Source of the DNA: an uncultured Alphaproteobacteria bacterium
Lineage (GTDB): Bacteria; Pseudomonadota; Alphaproteobacteria; HIMB59
NCBI GenBank assembly: GCA_902521155.1
Contig: CABYQR010000005.1
Coordinates: forward strand, 1-52,736
Length of the DNA: 52,736 nucleotides
Direction: 5' to 3'
Of this stretch, positions 10,029 through 18,207 are shown in pieces; the first letter of the stretch is position 1, and each line of letters opens with the position of its first letter. Under the pieces are notes generated by a model. That model saw only the letters and a program-made list of their open reading frames with translations, made no database searches and was not told the DNA's origin. Position numbers and translations under genes: made by a program.

Positions 10029-10762
10029 ATAAGAATTTTTAACCAATTTTCTATTTCTAACTTTCTGTTGTATTTATCTTCTATTTCTAAAGACTCTAAT
10101 TTACTTAATAATAAGCTAAATTCATCTTCAGTCATTAATTTAAGATAGTTCTTTTTCCAATATTTCATTAAATTGCCTATAAAGTTATAAGGTAATTCTG
10201 GATGATACTGAGTGCAGAAAATATTTTTATCTTTATGTGCTATTGATTGAATTGATAAATTATTTTGAGAAATGACTTCAAATTCAGAGCATAGACTTTC
10301 TAAACAATCGTAGTGGTGACCTGGGGCCGAAAAGGCATCTTGTTTGTTTTCATAAACATTATGATTTTTAATTATTTTAATATTGTCAGAGCAGCCAAAT
10401 TCTGGTTTTGTGCTTTTTTTTATGGTGTCACCAAAACAAGTTGCTACAACTTGAAGGCCCCAACAACTTCCCCATAAAGGTTTTTCTAATTTCAAAATTT
10501 TTTCACAAATTATTAATTGGTCTTTGTTATGTTGATTGGATATGTAAATATTTCCTAAACCTCCTGTCCAAAGAAATGCATCATAGGAGCTGAATTCAAA
10601 ACTATTAATGTCTTCTTCATATGAGTTAAAGACTGAAATTTGGGAATTATTTATTTTGGATGATATTATATTATTAAAAAAGTGGTGTTGGTATACACAA
10701 TTAGCTTTATCATGCTCTTGGTCATGGACTTTTTCCATGCCGTTAATAATTAAAAATTTCAA
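10025..10762 (-). CDS. Class I glutamine amidotransferase (GuaA-N-like)
   Basis: This is a 245-residue stand-alone triad amidotransferase domain. The nucleophile is in WGSCWGLQVVA (Cys about residue 99) and the His-Glu pair is in TQYHPELPY (about 186-194). It starts with TTG (10762), two bases after the stop of a 56-residue membrane protein; the beta strand KFLIING begins at this start, so the later ATG is unlikely. Relatives include GMP-synthase-like proteins and gamma-glutamyl-amide hydrolases. Lying in a region of gamma-glutamylamide enzymes, it could hydrolyse such amides, but this is only suggested by context. Confidence 0.78.
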   Translation of the reverse strand: MKFLIINGMEKVHDQEHDKANCVYQHHFFNNIISSKINNSQISVFNSYEEDINSFEFSSYDAFLWTGGLGNIYISNQHNKDQLIICEKILKLEKPLWGSCWGLQVVATCFGDTIKKSTKPEFGCSDNIKIIKNHNVYENKQDAFSAPGHHYDCLESLCSEFEVISQNNLSIQSIAHKDKNIFCTQYHPELPYNFIGNLMKYWKKNYLKLMTEDEFSLLLSKLESLEIEDKYNRKLEIENWLKILI

Positions 10763-10764
10763 AA

Positions 10765-10935
10765 TTACTTATTTGATCTTGTAAACTTATTAAGAATATA
10801 GTCGTTATCTTTTTTAGCTATTTTTCTTAAGATAAAGAACATAAATATTACCCATATAACAGCTGCTATGATCCTATTTTCTAGAACTAAACTGACAATA
10901 TTTTGAAAAAAATAGTTTGATGTGTTGTAATCCAT
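10765..10935 (-). CDS. Small single-helix membrane protein, unknown
   Basis: A 56-residue frame begins ATG at 10935 (MDYNTSNYFFQN), has one hydrophobic segment (about residues 22-37, IIAAVIWVIFMFFILR), and ends in a charged tail (KIAKKDND...). Its stop lies two bases before the TTG start of the amidotransferase gene, which argues for a coupled pair. It lies directly after the amtB-operon terminator. No family is recognised. Confidence 0.45.
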   Translation of the reverse strand: MDYNTSNYFFQNIVSLVLENRIIAAVIWVIFMFFILRKIAKKDNDYILNKFTRSNK

Positions 10936-10946
10936 ATAAAATTAAT

Positions 10947-10967
10947 AGGCGGGGATAATCCCCGCCT
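10947..10967 (-). terminator. Terminator of the amtB operon
   Basis: A perfect 9-bp inverted repeat (aggcgggga / tccccgcct) with a 3-base loop stands out as GC-rich in an AT-rich region. On the minus strand it is followed by attaatttt. It lies 15 bases after the stop of the small gene behind amtB, as expected for intrinsic termination. Confidence 0.75.
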
Positions 10968-10981
10968 TAATTATAAAGTAA

Positions 10982-11155
10982 TTATTTAGTTTTGTTAGCA
11001 GTATCTGACTCGTGTCTTGCTGCAAGCATTGTAACAAGTATTAGCAAGGCTGTAACAAGAAGAGTCCAGAATATTAACGTACCTTCACTATTGGCAGAGG
11101 TGAAATAAGCGTCTACACCCTCCCAACTATTTTCAGGTCCTGGCCATGAATTCAT
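10982..11155 (-). CDS. Small membrane protein encoded behind amtB
   Basis: This is a 57-residue protein starting MNSWPGPENSWEG, with one hydrophobic helix (about residues 27-46, TLIFWTLLVTALLILVTMLA) and a short charged tail. It begins 21 bases after the amtB stop and ends just before a strong hairpin terminator, so it is the last gene of the amtB operon. Small membrane proteins can act as partners or regulators of transporters; that role is inferred from position only. No family is recognised. Confidence 0.6.
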   Translation of the reverse strand: MNSWPGPENSWEGVDAYFTSANSEGTLIFWTLLVTALLILVTMLAARHESDTANKTK

Positions 11156-11176
11156 AATTTATCCTTTCCTTATACT

Positions 11177-12460
11177 TTATGCTGACGTATGTGCTCTTAG
11201 ACCTAGTTCAGCCTGATCGATACCTGCTTTTTGAACAGCATCTGGAACTCTTAACCATCCCATCATTTTCATGACAAATGATACTCCATATCCAGGAACA
11301 AAACCTACTAAGAACATTACTATACATCCAACTAATTGACCGCCAAAGCTTGTTGGTGGAATATCACCTGCTGCTGGATAACCAGAAGCAAACAATCCCA
11401 TGGCAACTACACCCCAGATACCGGCTACACCGTGAACTGAAACAGCTCCAACTGGATCATCGATTTTGAAGACACTATGCAACCAATTATTCGCAGGAAT
11501 AATTATCACACCTCCAACAAAACCAAGAACAAAGGCTAATCCGGGATACCAGACGTCAAGTCCTGAAGCGCAGGAGAATATACCTGCAAGACCACCTGAC
11601 ATCATCCAAAAAGGATTACCTTTACTCATCCAGAAAGCACCAATCATGCCTCCAGCTAGACCCATTAAAGTGTTAAATGCAAATGAAGATAGAGTTGCTG
11701 GGGCACCATAAATGTTAACCCAACCGCCTAAATCAGCACCAGCCCAGATTAAACAACCACCTAAGAATCCGAAGAAACCAACGATGATCATCAACAGACC
11801 AACAAAAGAAAATCTTAAATCATGACCTTCAATTTCATTAGCTGAGCCATCAGCATTATACTTACCCACTCTTGGGCCAAGATTCAGAATAACACCAAAT
11901 GCAAACCAACCAGCAATCATGTGTACAACACCTGCTGCACCAACATCATGATAGCCAAATTGTGTTACTAACCAGCCATCTGGATGCCATCCCCATGCAG
12001 CGCCTAAGATCCAACAAACTGAACCTAAGAGTACCGCTAGGAATACAAATGCACTTATTCTAATTCTTTCAAGTACTGCTCCTGAGAAAACGGATGCCGT
12101 AGTACATGCAAAGAGTGTAAATGCCGCCCAGAATACTCCGGTAGCTTGATCACTTAGCATTGGACCCATGGAAACATTCCATGGAGTTCCATAACCCTCT
12201 AAGTCAATAGGAGTGAAACCTCCTGGGAACGCTAAATAGATATACCAACCAAATAACCAAAAGGTTGGAATCATAAAAGCGAACGCTAATAAGTTTTTTA
12301 CAGCCGAAGAAACAGCATTTTTAAATCGAGATGCTCCCACTTCGTACATTAAAAAACCAACGTGAATTGTGATCATTAACGCAGTACACCACCAATAGTA
12401 TGCTTCCATACTAACGTTGGCTTGCGTCGTCACAAACACTTCTAGTTCTTCAAGTGTCAT
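11177..12460 (-). CDS. amtB: Amt-family ammonium transporter
   Basis: This is a 427-residue inner-membrane channel with about eleven hydrophobic helices. The twin-histidine pore residues are visible in HDVGAAGVVHMIAGW and in VSVHGVAGIWGVVAMG, and the phenylalanine-gate region is in WAAFTLFACTTASV. The Shine-Dalgarno AAGGAGGTC lies just before the ATG. It is divergent from gmaS across a 233-base intergenic region. The pairing fits recovery of ammonium or uptake of methylammonium, since Amt proteins can carry both. No glnK/PII gene lies next to it, which is unusual for amtB. Confidence 0.93.
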   Translation of the reverse strand: MTLEELEVFVTTQANVSMEAYYWWCTALMITIHVGFLMYEVGASRFKNAVSSAVKNLLAFAFMIPTFWLFGWYIYLAFPGGFTPIDLEGYGTPWNVSMGPMLSDQATGVFWAAFTLFACTTASVFSGAVLERIRISAFVFLAVLLGSVCWILGAAWGWHPDGWLVTQFGYHDVGAAGVVHMIAGWFAFGVILNLGPRVGKYNADGSANEIEGHDLRFSFVGLLMIIVGFFGFLGGCLIWAGADLGGWVNIYGAPATLSSFAFNTLMGLAGGMIGAFWMSKGNPFWMMSGGLAGIFSCASGLDVWYPGLAFVLGFVGGVIIIPANNWLHSVFKIDDPVGAVSVHGVAGIWGVVAMGLFASGYPAAGDIPPTSFGGQLVGCIVMFLVGFVPGYGVSFVMKMMGWLRVPDAVQKAGIDQAELGLRAHTSA

Positions 12461-12693
12461 ATTAATGACCTCCTTATTTATTTTTATAAAAATAATAAAG
12501 AAAAGTGAAACTCATCTCCTACGATACACATGAGAATCGTTTTACCTATCCTTGAAATTATTTTACTTTTTAATTACATAATTATAAGATTAAATAAATT
12601 TAAATTTGATAAAAATACATTGATTTATAAGGGTTTTTTTTTATTATAACCACCTGAATCATGCGCATATATCACATAGAGGGGTAAAAAATA
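12461..12693. promoter_or_regulatory. Divergent amtB/gmaS regulatory region with interleaved inverted repeats
   Basis: This region must hold both promoters. Two 5-bp inverted repeats are interleaved: CTCAT (12511-12515) with ATGAG (12530-12534), and ACGAT (12521-12525) with ATCGT (12536-12540). In RNA this order would allow an H-type pseudoknot in the amtB leader; in DNA it could be a protein site. No sigma-54 (-24/-12) site was seen and the TGTTTCA palindrome is absent. gmaS has a good ribosome site (gagggg). Confidence 0.4.
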
Positions 12694-14001
12694 ATGGCTA
12701 CTAATCTTCATCAATTTGCAAAAAAAAATGGAGTTAAATATTTCTTCGTCAGCTTTGTAGACTTATTTGGAGTACTGAGGTCTAAATTAGTTCCAGCAAC
12801 TGCGATAGATGAAATTCAATCGGAGGGAGCTGGCTTTGCAGGTTTTGCCACATGGCTAGACATGTCCCCTGCTGACTCAGATATGTTTGGCATGCCTGAT
12901 GGTGATAGTGTTATTCAACTCCCTTGGAATAAAGAAATTGCTTGGGTGGCCTCTGATTTATATATGAATGGAAAACCAGTAGAAGCCTCACCCAGAGTAG
13001 CTCTTAAAACACAAATAGCTAAAGCCAATAAGCTTGGAATGTACATGAAATCTGGAGTTGAATGCGAATATTTTTTAGTAAGCTCTGATGGAACTGCTTT
13101 GTCAGATCCGAAAGATACTCAAGAAAAACCTTGTTATGACTCATCTGCTTTAATGAGAAGATATGATGTTATTACTGAGATATGCGACTCAATGATTACC
13201 TTGGGATGGAAGCCTTATCAAAATGATCACGAAGATGCCAATGGTCAATTTGAAATGAACTGGGATTTTTCAGATTGTTTAAAAACGGCAGATAGACATG
13301 CTTTCTTTAAATTTATGACAAAAACTATTGCAGAGAAACATGGTTTAAGAGCTACTTTTATGCCGAAGCCCTTTACTAATTTAACAGGTAATGGCTGTCA
13401 TAGTCATATCTCTGTTTGGGACAAGACGGGCAAAAAGAATTTGTTTTTAGATAAAAAAGACGAATTAGGACTATCAAAAACTGGCTATCACTTCTTAGGA
13501 GGAATAGTAAATAGTGCTGATAAAATGGCGGCTATCTTTAACCCTACAGTGAATAGTTACAAAAGAATTAATGGATCTGTGACACTCTCTGGAGCAACAT
13601 GGTCACCTAGTTCAATTACTTGGGCGGGTAATAATAGAACTCATATGGTAAGAGTTCCTGGACCTGGTAGATTTGAATTAAGATTAATGGATGGTGCATC
13701 TAATCCCTATTTACTCCAAGCTGGTAGTTTGATGTTAGGATTAGATGGAGTCCTTAATAAAAGAGATCCTGGAAAAAGACTTGATATTAATATGTATACT
13801 GAGGGTCATAAGGCAGGAAAAGTCAAAAAACTGCCCCTCAATTTATTAGACTCAATTAGAATTTTTGACTCATCTAAAGTTATAAGAGAAGGCTTTGGAA
13901 ATCAGTTTGTAGATAGCTATGTGAAACTTAAAAATAAAGAGTGGGACTCATATTCAAGAAATCTTTCTCAATGGGAAAGAGATGCAACTCTAGATTGCTA
14001 A
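12694..14001 (+). CDS. gmaS: GmaS, gamma-glutamylmethylamide synthetase
   Basis: This GS-fold ligase joins monomethylamine to glutamate using ATP, the first step of the N-methylglutamate pathway. The 435-residue sequence has the GmaS-type N-terminus (FAKKNGVKYFFVSFVDLFGV, then GAGFAGFATWLDMSPAD) and GS-site motifs ECEYFLV (about 121-127), NDHEDANGQFEMNW (about 175-188), GCHSHISVW (about 233-241) and FELRLMDGASNPYL (about 327-340). It is closer to published GmaS/GlnT proteins as I remember them than the two other GS homologues here. It is divergent from amtB, and a conserved unknown follows four bases later. Confidence 0.88.
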   Translation: MATNLHQFAKKNGVKYFFVSFVDLFGVLRSKLVPATAIDEIQSEGAGFAGFATWLDMSPADSDMFGMPDGDSVIQLPWNKEIAWVASDLYMNGKPVEASPRVALKTQIAKANKLGMYMKSGVECEYFLVSSDGTALSDPKDTQEKPCYDSSALMRRYDVITEICDSMITLGWKPYQNDHEDANGQFEMNWDFSDCLKTADRHAFFKFMTKTIAEKHGLRATFMPKPFTNLTGNGCHSHISVWDKTGKKNLFLDKKDELGLSKTGYHFLGGIVNSADKMAAIFNPTVNSYKRINGSVTLSGATWSPSSITWAGNNRTHMVRVPGPGRFELRLMDGASNPYLLQAGSLMLGLDGVLNKRDPGKRLDINMYTEGHKAGKVKKLPLNLLDSIRIFDSSKVIREGFGNQFVDSYVKLKNKEWDSYSRNLSQWERDATLDC

Positions 14002-14005
14002 GAAA

Positions 14006-14563
14006 ATGACATCACCTGAAATTCTAAGAGAAAAATTTCTTGATTGGCAGTGCCAATCTAGGATACAGGCATTTAGAGTTGAAGGAGGTAGACCTAATTC
14101 AGCAATGTCACCTATTCTTATTGATAGAAAGGGGAATGAATTAAGTAAGATAATAGTGGTAATCACTGAAAATGACCCTGTTAATACTACAAAAATGTTT
14201 GAACACACTTTTAAGCAAACTTATGATCCAGCGACCAGATTTGATAAAATGAATAAGTTTTTGTCTTCGGAATATTTTATAGATAGGAATAGTTTTTCAG
14301 ACTCTTTGTTCGCAACATTTCCATTTGGTTCCAAGATAACTAAAAAAATTTTAAAAGACAGTGAATGCACCCTTGACTTTATTCACCTCTCTACAAATTA
14401 TAGACTAGTGTGCACACCCTTTATGTTAGAAAGGGATGAAGTTCACTGGGAAAACATCTTTTGGCATAATAAAAATTTTAATCCCGGCCTTGGAAATGAT
14501 ATTGAAATTATCAAATTCATTCCCGATTGGGTAAAATCAAAACTTATAAGAATAACTGATTAA
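14006..14563 (+). CDS. Conserved unknown protein coupled to gmaS
   Basis: This is a 185-residue soluble protein starting four bases after the gmaS stop, so it is almost certainly co-transcribed. It begins MTSPEILREKFLDWQCQSRI and contains the tract FRVEGGRPNSAMSPILIDRKGNEL. There is no signal peptide, membrane segment or nucleotide-binding loop. The tight linkage suggests a helper or regulatory role in methylamine assimilation, but I do not recognise the family. The opposite-strand frame at 13990-14208 is a shadow. Confidence 0.6.
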   Translation: MTSPEILREKFLDWQCQSRIQAFRVEGGRPNSAMSPILIDRKGNELSKIIVVITENDPVNTTKMFEHTFKQTYDPATRFDKMNKFLSSEYFIDRNSFSDSLFATFPFGSKITKKILKDSECTLDFIHLSTNYRLVCTPFMLERDEVHWENIFWHNKNFNPGLGNDIEIIKFIPDWVKSKLIRITD

Positions 14564-14570
14564 AAAAAAT

Positions 14571-15059
14571 TTATTCTACTAATTTAAAGTTATCACCCTT
14601 AGCATAAGTTCTTTTAAGCTGGACTAATGGATGATCTGGTGACATTTGAAATTTTATTAACAATTCTCTTGCTACCATATCTCTATCTTGCTGGTCTTTG
14701 GGTAACTTCATTTTTTTAGGAAGAGTTATCCAAGCATTTGCATTTCTATCAAATACAGCAGGGTTTTCTCCCTCAAATCCCATATGGATATCTTCTAACC
14801 AATTAAGATCGTCCCATCCCATTATATCGATATATTTTTTAAGAAAAGGTGTGATTTTTTTATAATCAGGTATTAGATTAACATCATATCGATAACCGAT
14901 ATGCTGACCTATCATCTTTTCTCTTGATGATTTGATCTCTTTATCTTTTAACTTAGCACCACCAACAACCTTATATCCAGAACTGGAAGCAGAGTCTTTC
15001 TTTGCTTTTTTCTTTATATTTTTTTTAGTTGTTTTTTTTATTGTTTTTTTTGTAACCAT
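14571..15059 (-). CDS. Unknown protein with Lys-rich N-terminal tail
   Basis: This 162-residue protein is the last gene of the second glutamate-synthase-like operon, 15 bases after the FMN subunit. The first 22 residues are mainly Lys and Thr (MVTKKTIKKTTKKNIKKKAK), a low-complexity basic tail. The remainder looks globular: a region with IGYRYDVNLIPDY, then FLKKYIDIMGWDDLNWLEDIHMGFEG and a C-terminal PDHPLVQLKRTYAKGDNF. No family is recognised. The operon position suggests an accessory subunit or regulator of that enzyme. Confidence 0.6.
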   Translation of the reverse strand: MVTKKTIKKTTKKNIKKKAKKDSASSSGYKVVGGAKLKDKEIKSSREKMIGQHIGYRYDVNLIPDYKKITPFLKKYIDIMGWDDLNWLEDIHMGFEGENPAVFDRNANAWITLPKKMKLPKDQQDRDMVARELLIKFQMSPDHPLVQLKRTYAKGDNFKLVE

Positions 15060-15074
15060 ATTTAACTGAACTAT

Positions 15075-16409
15075 CTAAATTGAGTGATAGTTATCTACTC
15101 CTACTGTTAAGTTAGTTCCTGCAAGTGGCACTTTAGCCATAGCTGAGGACTCCATAGTTAGAGCTGCTAAATCTTCAGGTTCTAAGGAATGTATATTTGT
15201 TTTACCACATGCTCGAGCTAGCATTTGACACTCAAGAGTCATGGTGCTTAGTAAGTTATATACTCTTTCAGATGCTTCCGTTGGATCTAGTCTACTTCTT
15301 AAAATTGGATCTTGTGTAGCTACACCAACAGGACATCTACCAGTATGACAGTGATAGCAAAATCCAGCTTCAACTCCCATTTCTTTTTCATAATCAGCTT
15401 CTGGAATGTCTTTATTGCAATTTAGAGCAACTAAACCTGCTGTACCTATTGCAATAGCATCGGCACCTAAGGCTAATGCTTTAGCCATATCGGCTCCATC
15501 TCTTATACCTCCAGCAAAAACAAGAGAGACTTTTCCGGACATACCTACGTCATCTAGAGCTCTTCTAGCTTCTCTGATAGCGCCAATCCCAGGAATACCT
15601 GTATTCGCAGCAGCGATATGAGGTCCAGCAGCAGTGGAACCTTCCATTGAGTCTAAAAATATGGAGTCTGGGTCACATTTAGCTGCCATTCTTACATCGT
15701 CATATACCCTCGATGCTCCAAGTTTTAGTTGAATAGGAACTTGGTTATCTGTTAATTCTCTGAGTTCTTGGACTTTTAATGCTAAATCATCTGGGCCCAT
15801 CCAATCAGGATGTCTTGCAGGTGATCTTTGGTCAATACCAGCAGGAAGAGATCTCATTTCAGCAACTTGATCAGTAACTTTTTGGCCCATTAGGTGACCA
15901 CCCATACCAACTTTTTGTCCTTGACCAATAAAAACCTCAATGGCATCGGCTAGTTGAGCGTGATGGGGATTGAAACCATACCTTGACTGAATACATTGGT
16001 AATACCATTTATTAGAATATCTTCTCTCATCAGGGATCATTCCACCTTCACCGGAACAAGTAGCACTACCTGCCATAGAAGCACCTCTTGCTAATGCTGT
16101 TTTGGCTTCATATGAAAGGGCACCAAAACTCATACTAGTAATATAAACAGGGACATCTAATTTAATTGGATTTTTAGCTCTTGGACCAATAATAGTTTCT
16201 GTTAAGCATTTTTCTCTATATCCTTCAATAACAAATCGAGTAAGTGTTCCTGGTAAAAATACAAGATCATCCCAATGGGGAATCTTTTTCATCAGCGCCA
16301 TACCACGCATACGGTATCGACCTAATTGTGCTTTAATATGAATATCATCCATTACCTCTGGGGTAAAAATAGAATTCTGTCCTAAAAGTTGTGTATTACG
16401 TTTACTCAT
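15075..16409 (-). CDS. FMN-binding glutamate-synthase-like subunit (second operon, Fe-S type)
   Basis: This is a homologue of the central FMN domain of GltB, where an iminoglutarate-type intermediate is reduced. At 444 residues it has the TIM-barrel motifs ITSMSFGALS, GSATCSGEGGM and LVFAGGIRDGADMAKALALGADA. It has a cysteine motif CYHCHTGRCPVGVATQDP (about residue 350), consistent with a 3Fe-4S cluster. I chose the ATG at 16409 because AGGAGA precedes it, rather than an upstream start overlapping the neighbouring gene. It resembles GlxD/MgsC, but the paralogue at 22048-23370 is the one linked to N-methylglutamate dehydrogenase, so this enzyme probably has a different substrate. Confidence 0.8.
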   Translation of the reverse strand: MSKRNTQLLGQNSIFTPEVMDDIHIKAQLGRYRMRGMALMKKIPHWDDLVFLPGTLTRFVIEGYREKCLTETIIGPRAKNPIKLDVPVYITSMSFGALSYEAKTALARGASMAGSATCSGEGGMIPDERRYSNKWYYQCIQSRYGFNPHHAQLADAIEVFIGQGQKVGMGGHLMGQKVTDQVAEMRSLPAGIDQRSPARHPDWMGPDDLALKVQELRELTDNQVPIQLKLGASRVYDDVRMAAKCDPDSIFLDSMEGSTAAGPHIAAANTGIPGIGAIREARRALDDVGMSGKVSLVFAGGIRDGADMAKALALGADAIAIGTAGLVALNCNKDIPEADYEKEMGVEAGFCYHCHTGRCPVGVATQDPILRSRLDPTEASERVYNLLSTMTLECQMLARACGKTNIHSLEPEDLAALTMESSAMAKVPLAGTNLTVGVDNYHSI

Positions 16410-16417
16410 TTGTTCTC

Positions 16418-17254
16418 CTAACCTAGTATACCTTTCTTTTCTGCAGGCTCTAAGTTGTCGTAGTTCCACAACATTCTTCCTGCAACATATTTTTTAAACT
16501 TTGAAGCTGGCACTTTTGTTTCAATTTCAGCATTTTTAAATTTTTGCTCAAGCCATCTTACTTCATGTTCATTCATTTCTCCCTCAACGCAGTCTGTACC
16601 AAGAGATTTCGGTTCTCCACCAACAAATATTATTCCATCATACATAGAGTCTCCCATGTTGGCGCTGACATCACCACATACTATTATTCGACCTCTTTGC
16701 ATCATAAAACCTGTGTAAGCTCCAGCGTTTCCACCGATTAGGATGGTACCGCCTTTCATGTCAATTCCTGTTCTAGCTCCTGCATTACCTTTAACGATTA
16801 AATCTCCACCTCTTAAGGCGGCACCAAAACATGATCCAGCATTATTTTCTACAACAACTTTACCTGACATCATATTTTCAGCACAAGACCATCCGACTCT
16901 ACCATTAATTCTTACTGTCGGACCGTCTATGCAGCCAACACCAAAGTAACCTAAGCTTCCTTCAAATATCAGATTTAACTTGTTAAGAATACCAACACCG
17001 AGAGCGTGCTTTGCTCCTGGATTTTTAATTACGACTGACCCATAGCCATCTCTTAGGGCATCTCTAATTTTTTGGTTTAATTGGTTTCCGTCTAACTTTT
17101 CACAATCGATCTCAATTCTCTTATTAAAGTCAACCTCGTGGTTTCCATAATAAGTAAAATTTTCTTCTTCAGTAATGTCAAAAAAGAGTTTCTGGGATCT
17201 ACCAGATAAGTTTTCGTCATCAAAAGCTGTACTTTTTTTCTCTAGACCTGCCAT
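16418..17254 (-). CDS. GXGXG-domain glutamate-synthase-like subunit (second operon)
   Basis: This 278-residue protein is a right-handed beta-helix like the C-terminal domain of GltB, GlxC or MgsB. Glycine-rich repeats are clear: GYGSVVIKNPG, LIVKGNAGARTGIDMKGGTI, GGNAGAYTGFMMQRGRIIVCGD and GDSMYDGIIFVGG. It is longer at the N-terminus (about 45 residues) than its paralogue at 23373-24068. The start overlaps the end of the amidotransferase gene by 13 bases with GGAGGT before it. The same 13-base overlap occurs in the paralogous operon. Confidence 0.82.
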   Translation of the reverse strand: MAGLEKKSTAFDDENLSGRSQKLFFDITEEENFTYYGNHEVDFNKRIEIDCEKLDGNQLNQKIRDALRDGYGSVVIKNPGAKHALGVGILNKLNLIFEGSLGYFGVGCIDGPTVRINGRVGWSCAENMMSGKVVVENNAGSCFGAALRGGDLIVKGNAGARTGIDMKGGTILIGGNAGAYTGFMMQRGRIIVCGDVSANMGDSMYDGIIFVGGEPKSLGTDCVEGEMNEHEVRWLEQKFKNAEIETKVPASKFKKYVAGRMLWNYDNLEPAEKKGILG

Positions 17255-18186
17255 ACTTTTACCTCCGCTTCATAAGGGTCGTAAGTTTTAATTTCATGAG
17301 GAAATATGTTTCTAATAGCCACCTCTTCAGATGCACAAGCTACAATATCTTCACCTTCATAGATAACCATAGGTTTAGCTGCCATGTGATCTTTAGCCAT
17401 TCCTAACTGGTCTTTTGTTGAAACAATATATGTAAAAACACCATCTAATTCATCTAAGCTGTCGTGCATAGACTGTTCCAAATCAATACCCTTAGCCATT
17501 TTATCAGCGATATAAACAGCAATAATTTCAGAGTCACAGTTTGAGTTAAATCGATATCCACTTCTCTCCAAAATTCTTCTGTTACCCCAATAATTAGTCA
17601 ATTGTCCGTTATGAACAACAGCTACATCTTGATATGGAAAAGCCCAATAAGGGTGAGCAGACTTGATATCAACGTCTGACTCAGTTGCCATTCTTGTGTG
17701 GCCAATACCATGTGTTCCCATAAATTTATTTAGACCATATTGATCAGCCACAGTAGTAGCATCACCAAGATCTTTAATTAACTCTAAGCCTTTACCAATT
17801 GAAAGGATTTCAGTATTTTCAACAGTCTCTATGGCTTTAGCTAACTCTTCTAAATTTTCACTTTTATAAGTAAATTCGTATCTAAAAGCGTAGGGAGTGC
17901 TATTGGATTGCTTTGTAATTTTAGCCCCATGAGTTTTCATTATTGCATCTACTTGCTTTTTTCGATCTTTGAGATCCTCTGGATCTTCGGCCTTGCTTGA
18001 ACTTTGCTCAGCAACATTCTCAGATACTTTAAAACGAAGGATAAAACCATCTTTTTTGGGTTTACCATACATGGCGTAACCAGTTGAGTCAGGACCTCTA
18101 TGCTTAATTCCTTGAAGCATAAGACTCATTTGTTCTCCTACGTTAACATTTTTCTTTTTATTAATTACTCCAGCTATTCCACACAT
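17242..18186 (-). CDS. Class II amidotransferase subunit, GltB-like (second operon)
   Basis: This is a 314-residue Ntn-type glutaminase domain. After removal of Met the nucleophile is Cys2 (MCGIAGVINKK). Further motifs are KHRGPDSTGYAMYG, GTHGIGHTRMATESDVD, HPYWAFPYQDVAVVHNGQLTNY and SNCDSEIIA. An insertion of about 60 residues rich in charge (about 60-120) is also present in the paralogue. It liberates ammonia, or perhaps an amine from a gamma-glutamylamide, and passes it to the FMN subunit. SD AAGGAG precedes the ATG. It is 21 bases downstream of the GS homologue. Confidence 0.82.
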   Translation of the reverse strand: MCGIAGVINKKKNVNVGEQMSLMLQGIKHRGPDSTGYAMYGKPKKDGFILRFKVSENVAEQSSSKAEDPEDLKDRKKQVDAIMKTHGAKITKQSNSTPYAFRYEFTYKSENLEELAKAIETVENTEILSIGKGLELIKDLGDATTVADQYGLNKFMGTHGIGHTRMATESDVDIKSAHPYWAFPYQDVAVVHNGQLTNYWGNRRILERSGYRFNSNCDSEIIAVYIADKMAKGIDLEQSMHDSLDELDGVFTYIVSTKDQLGMAKDHMAAKPMVIYEGEDIVACASEEVAIRNIFPHEIKTYDPYEAEVKVWQV

Positions 18187-18207
18187 ACTTTTCTCCTTAT
18201 AATTATT

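Noticed and set aside
12461-12693. Sigma-54 promoter or known glutamine riboswitch
   Set aside because: No GG-N10-GC -24/-12 pattern and no recognisable riboswitch core were found.
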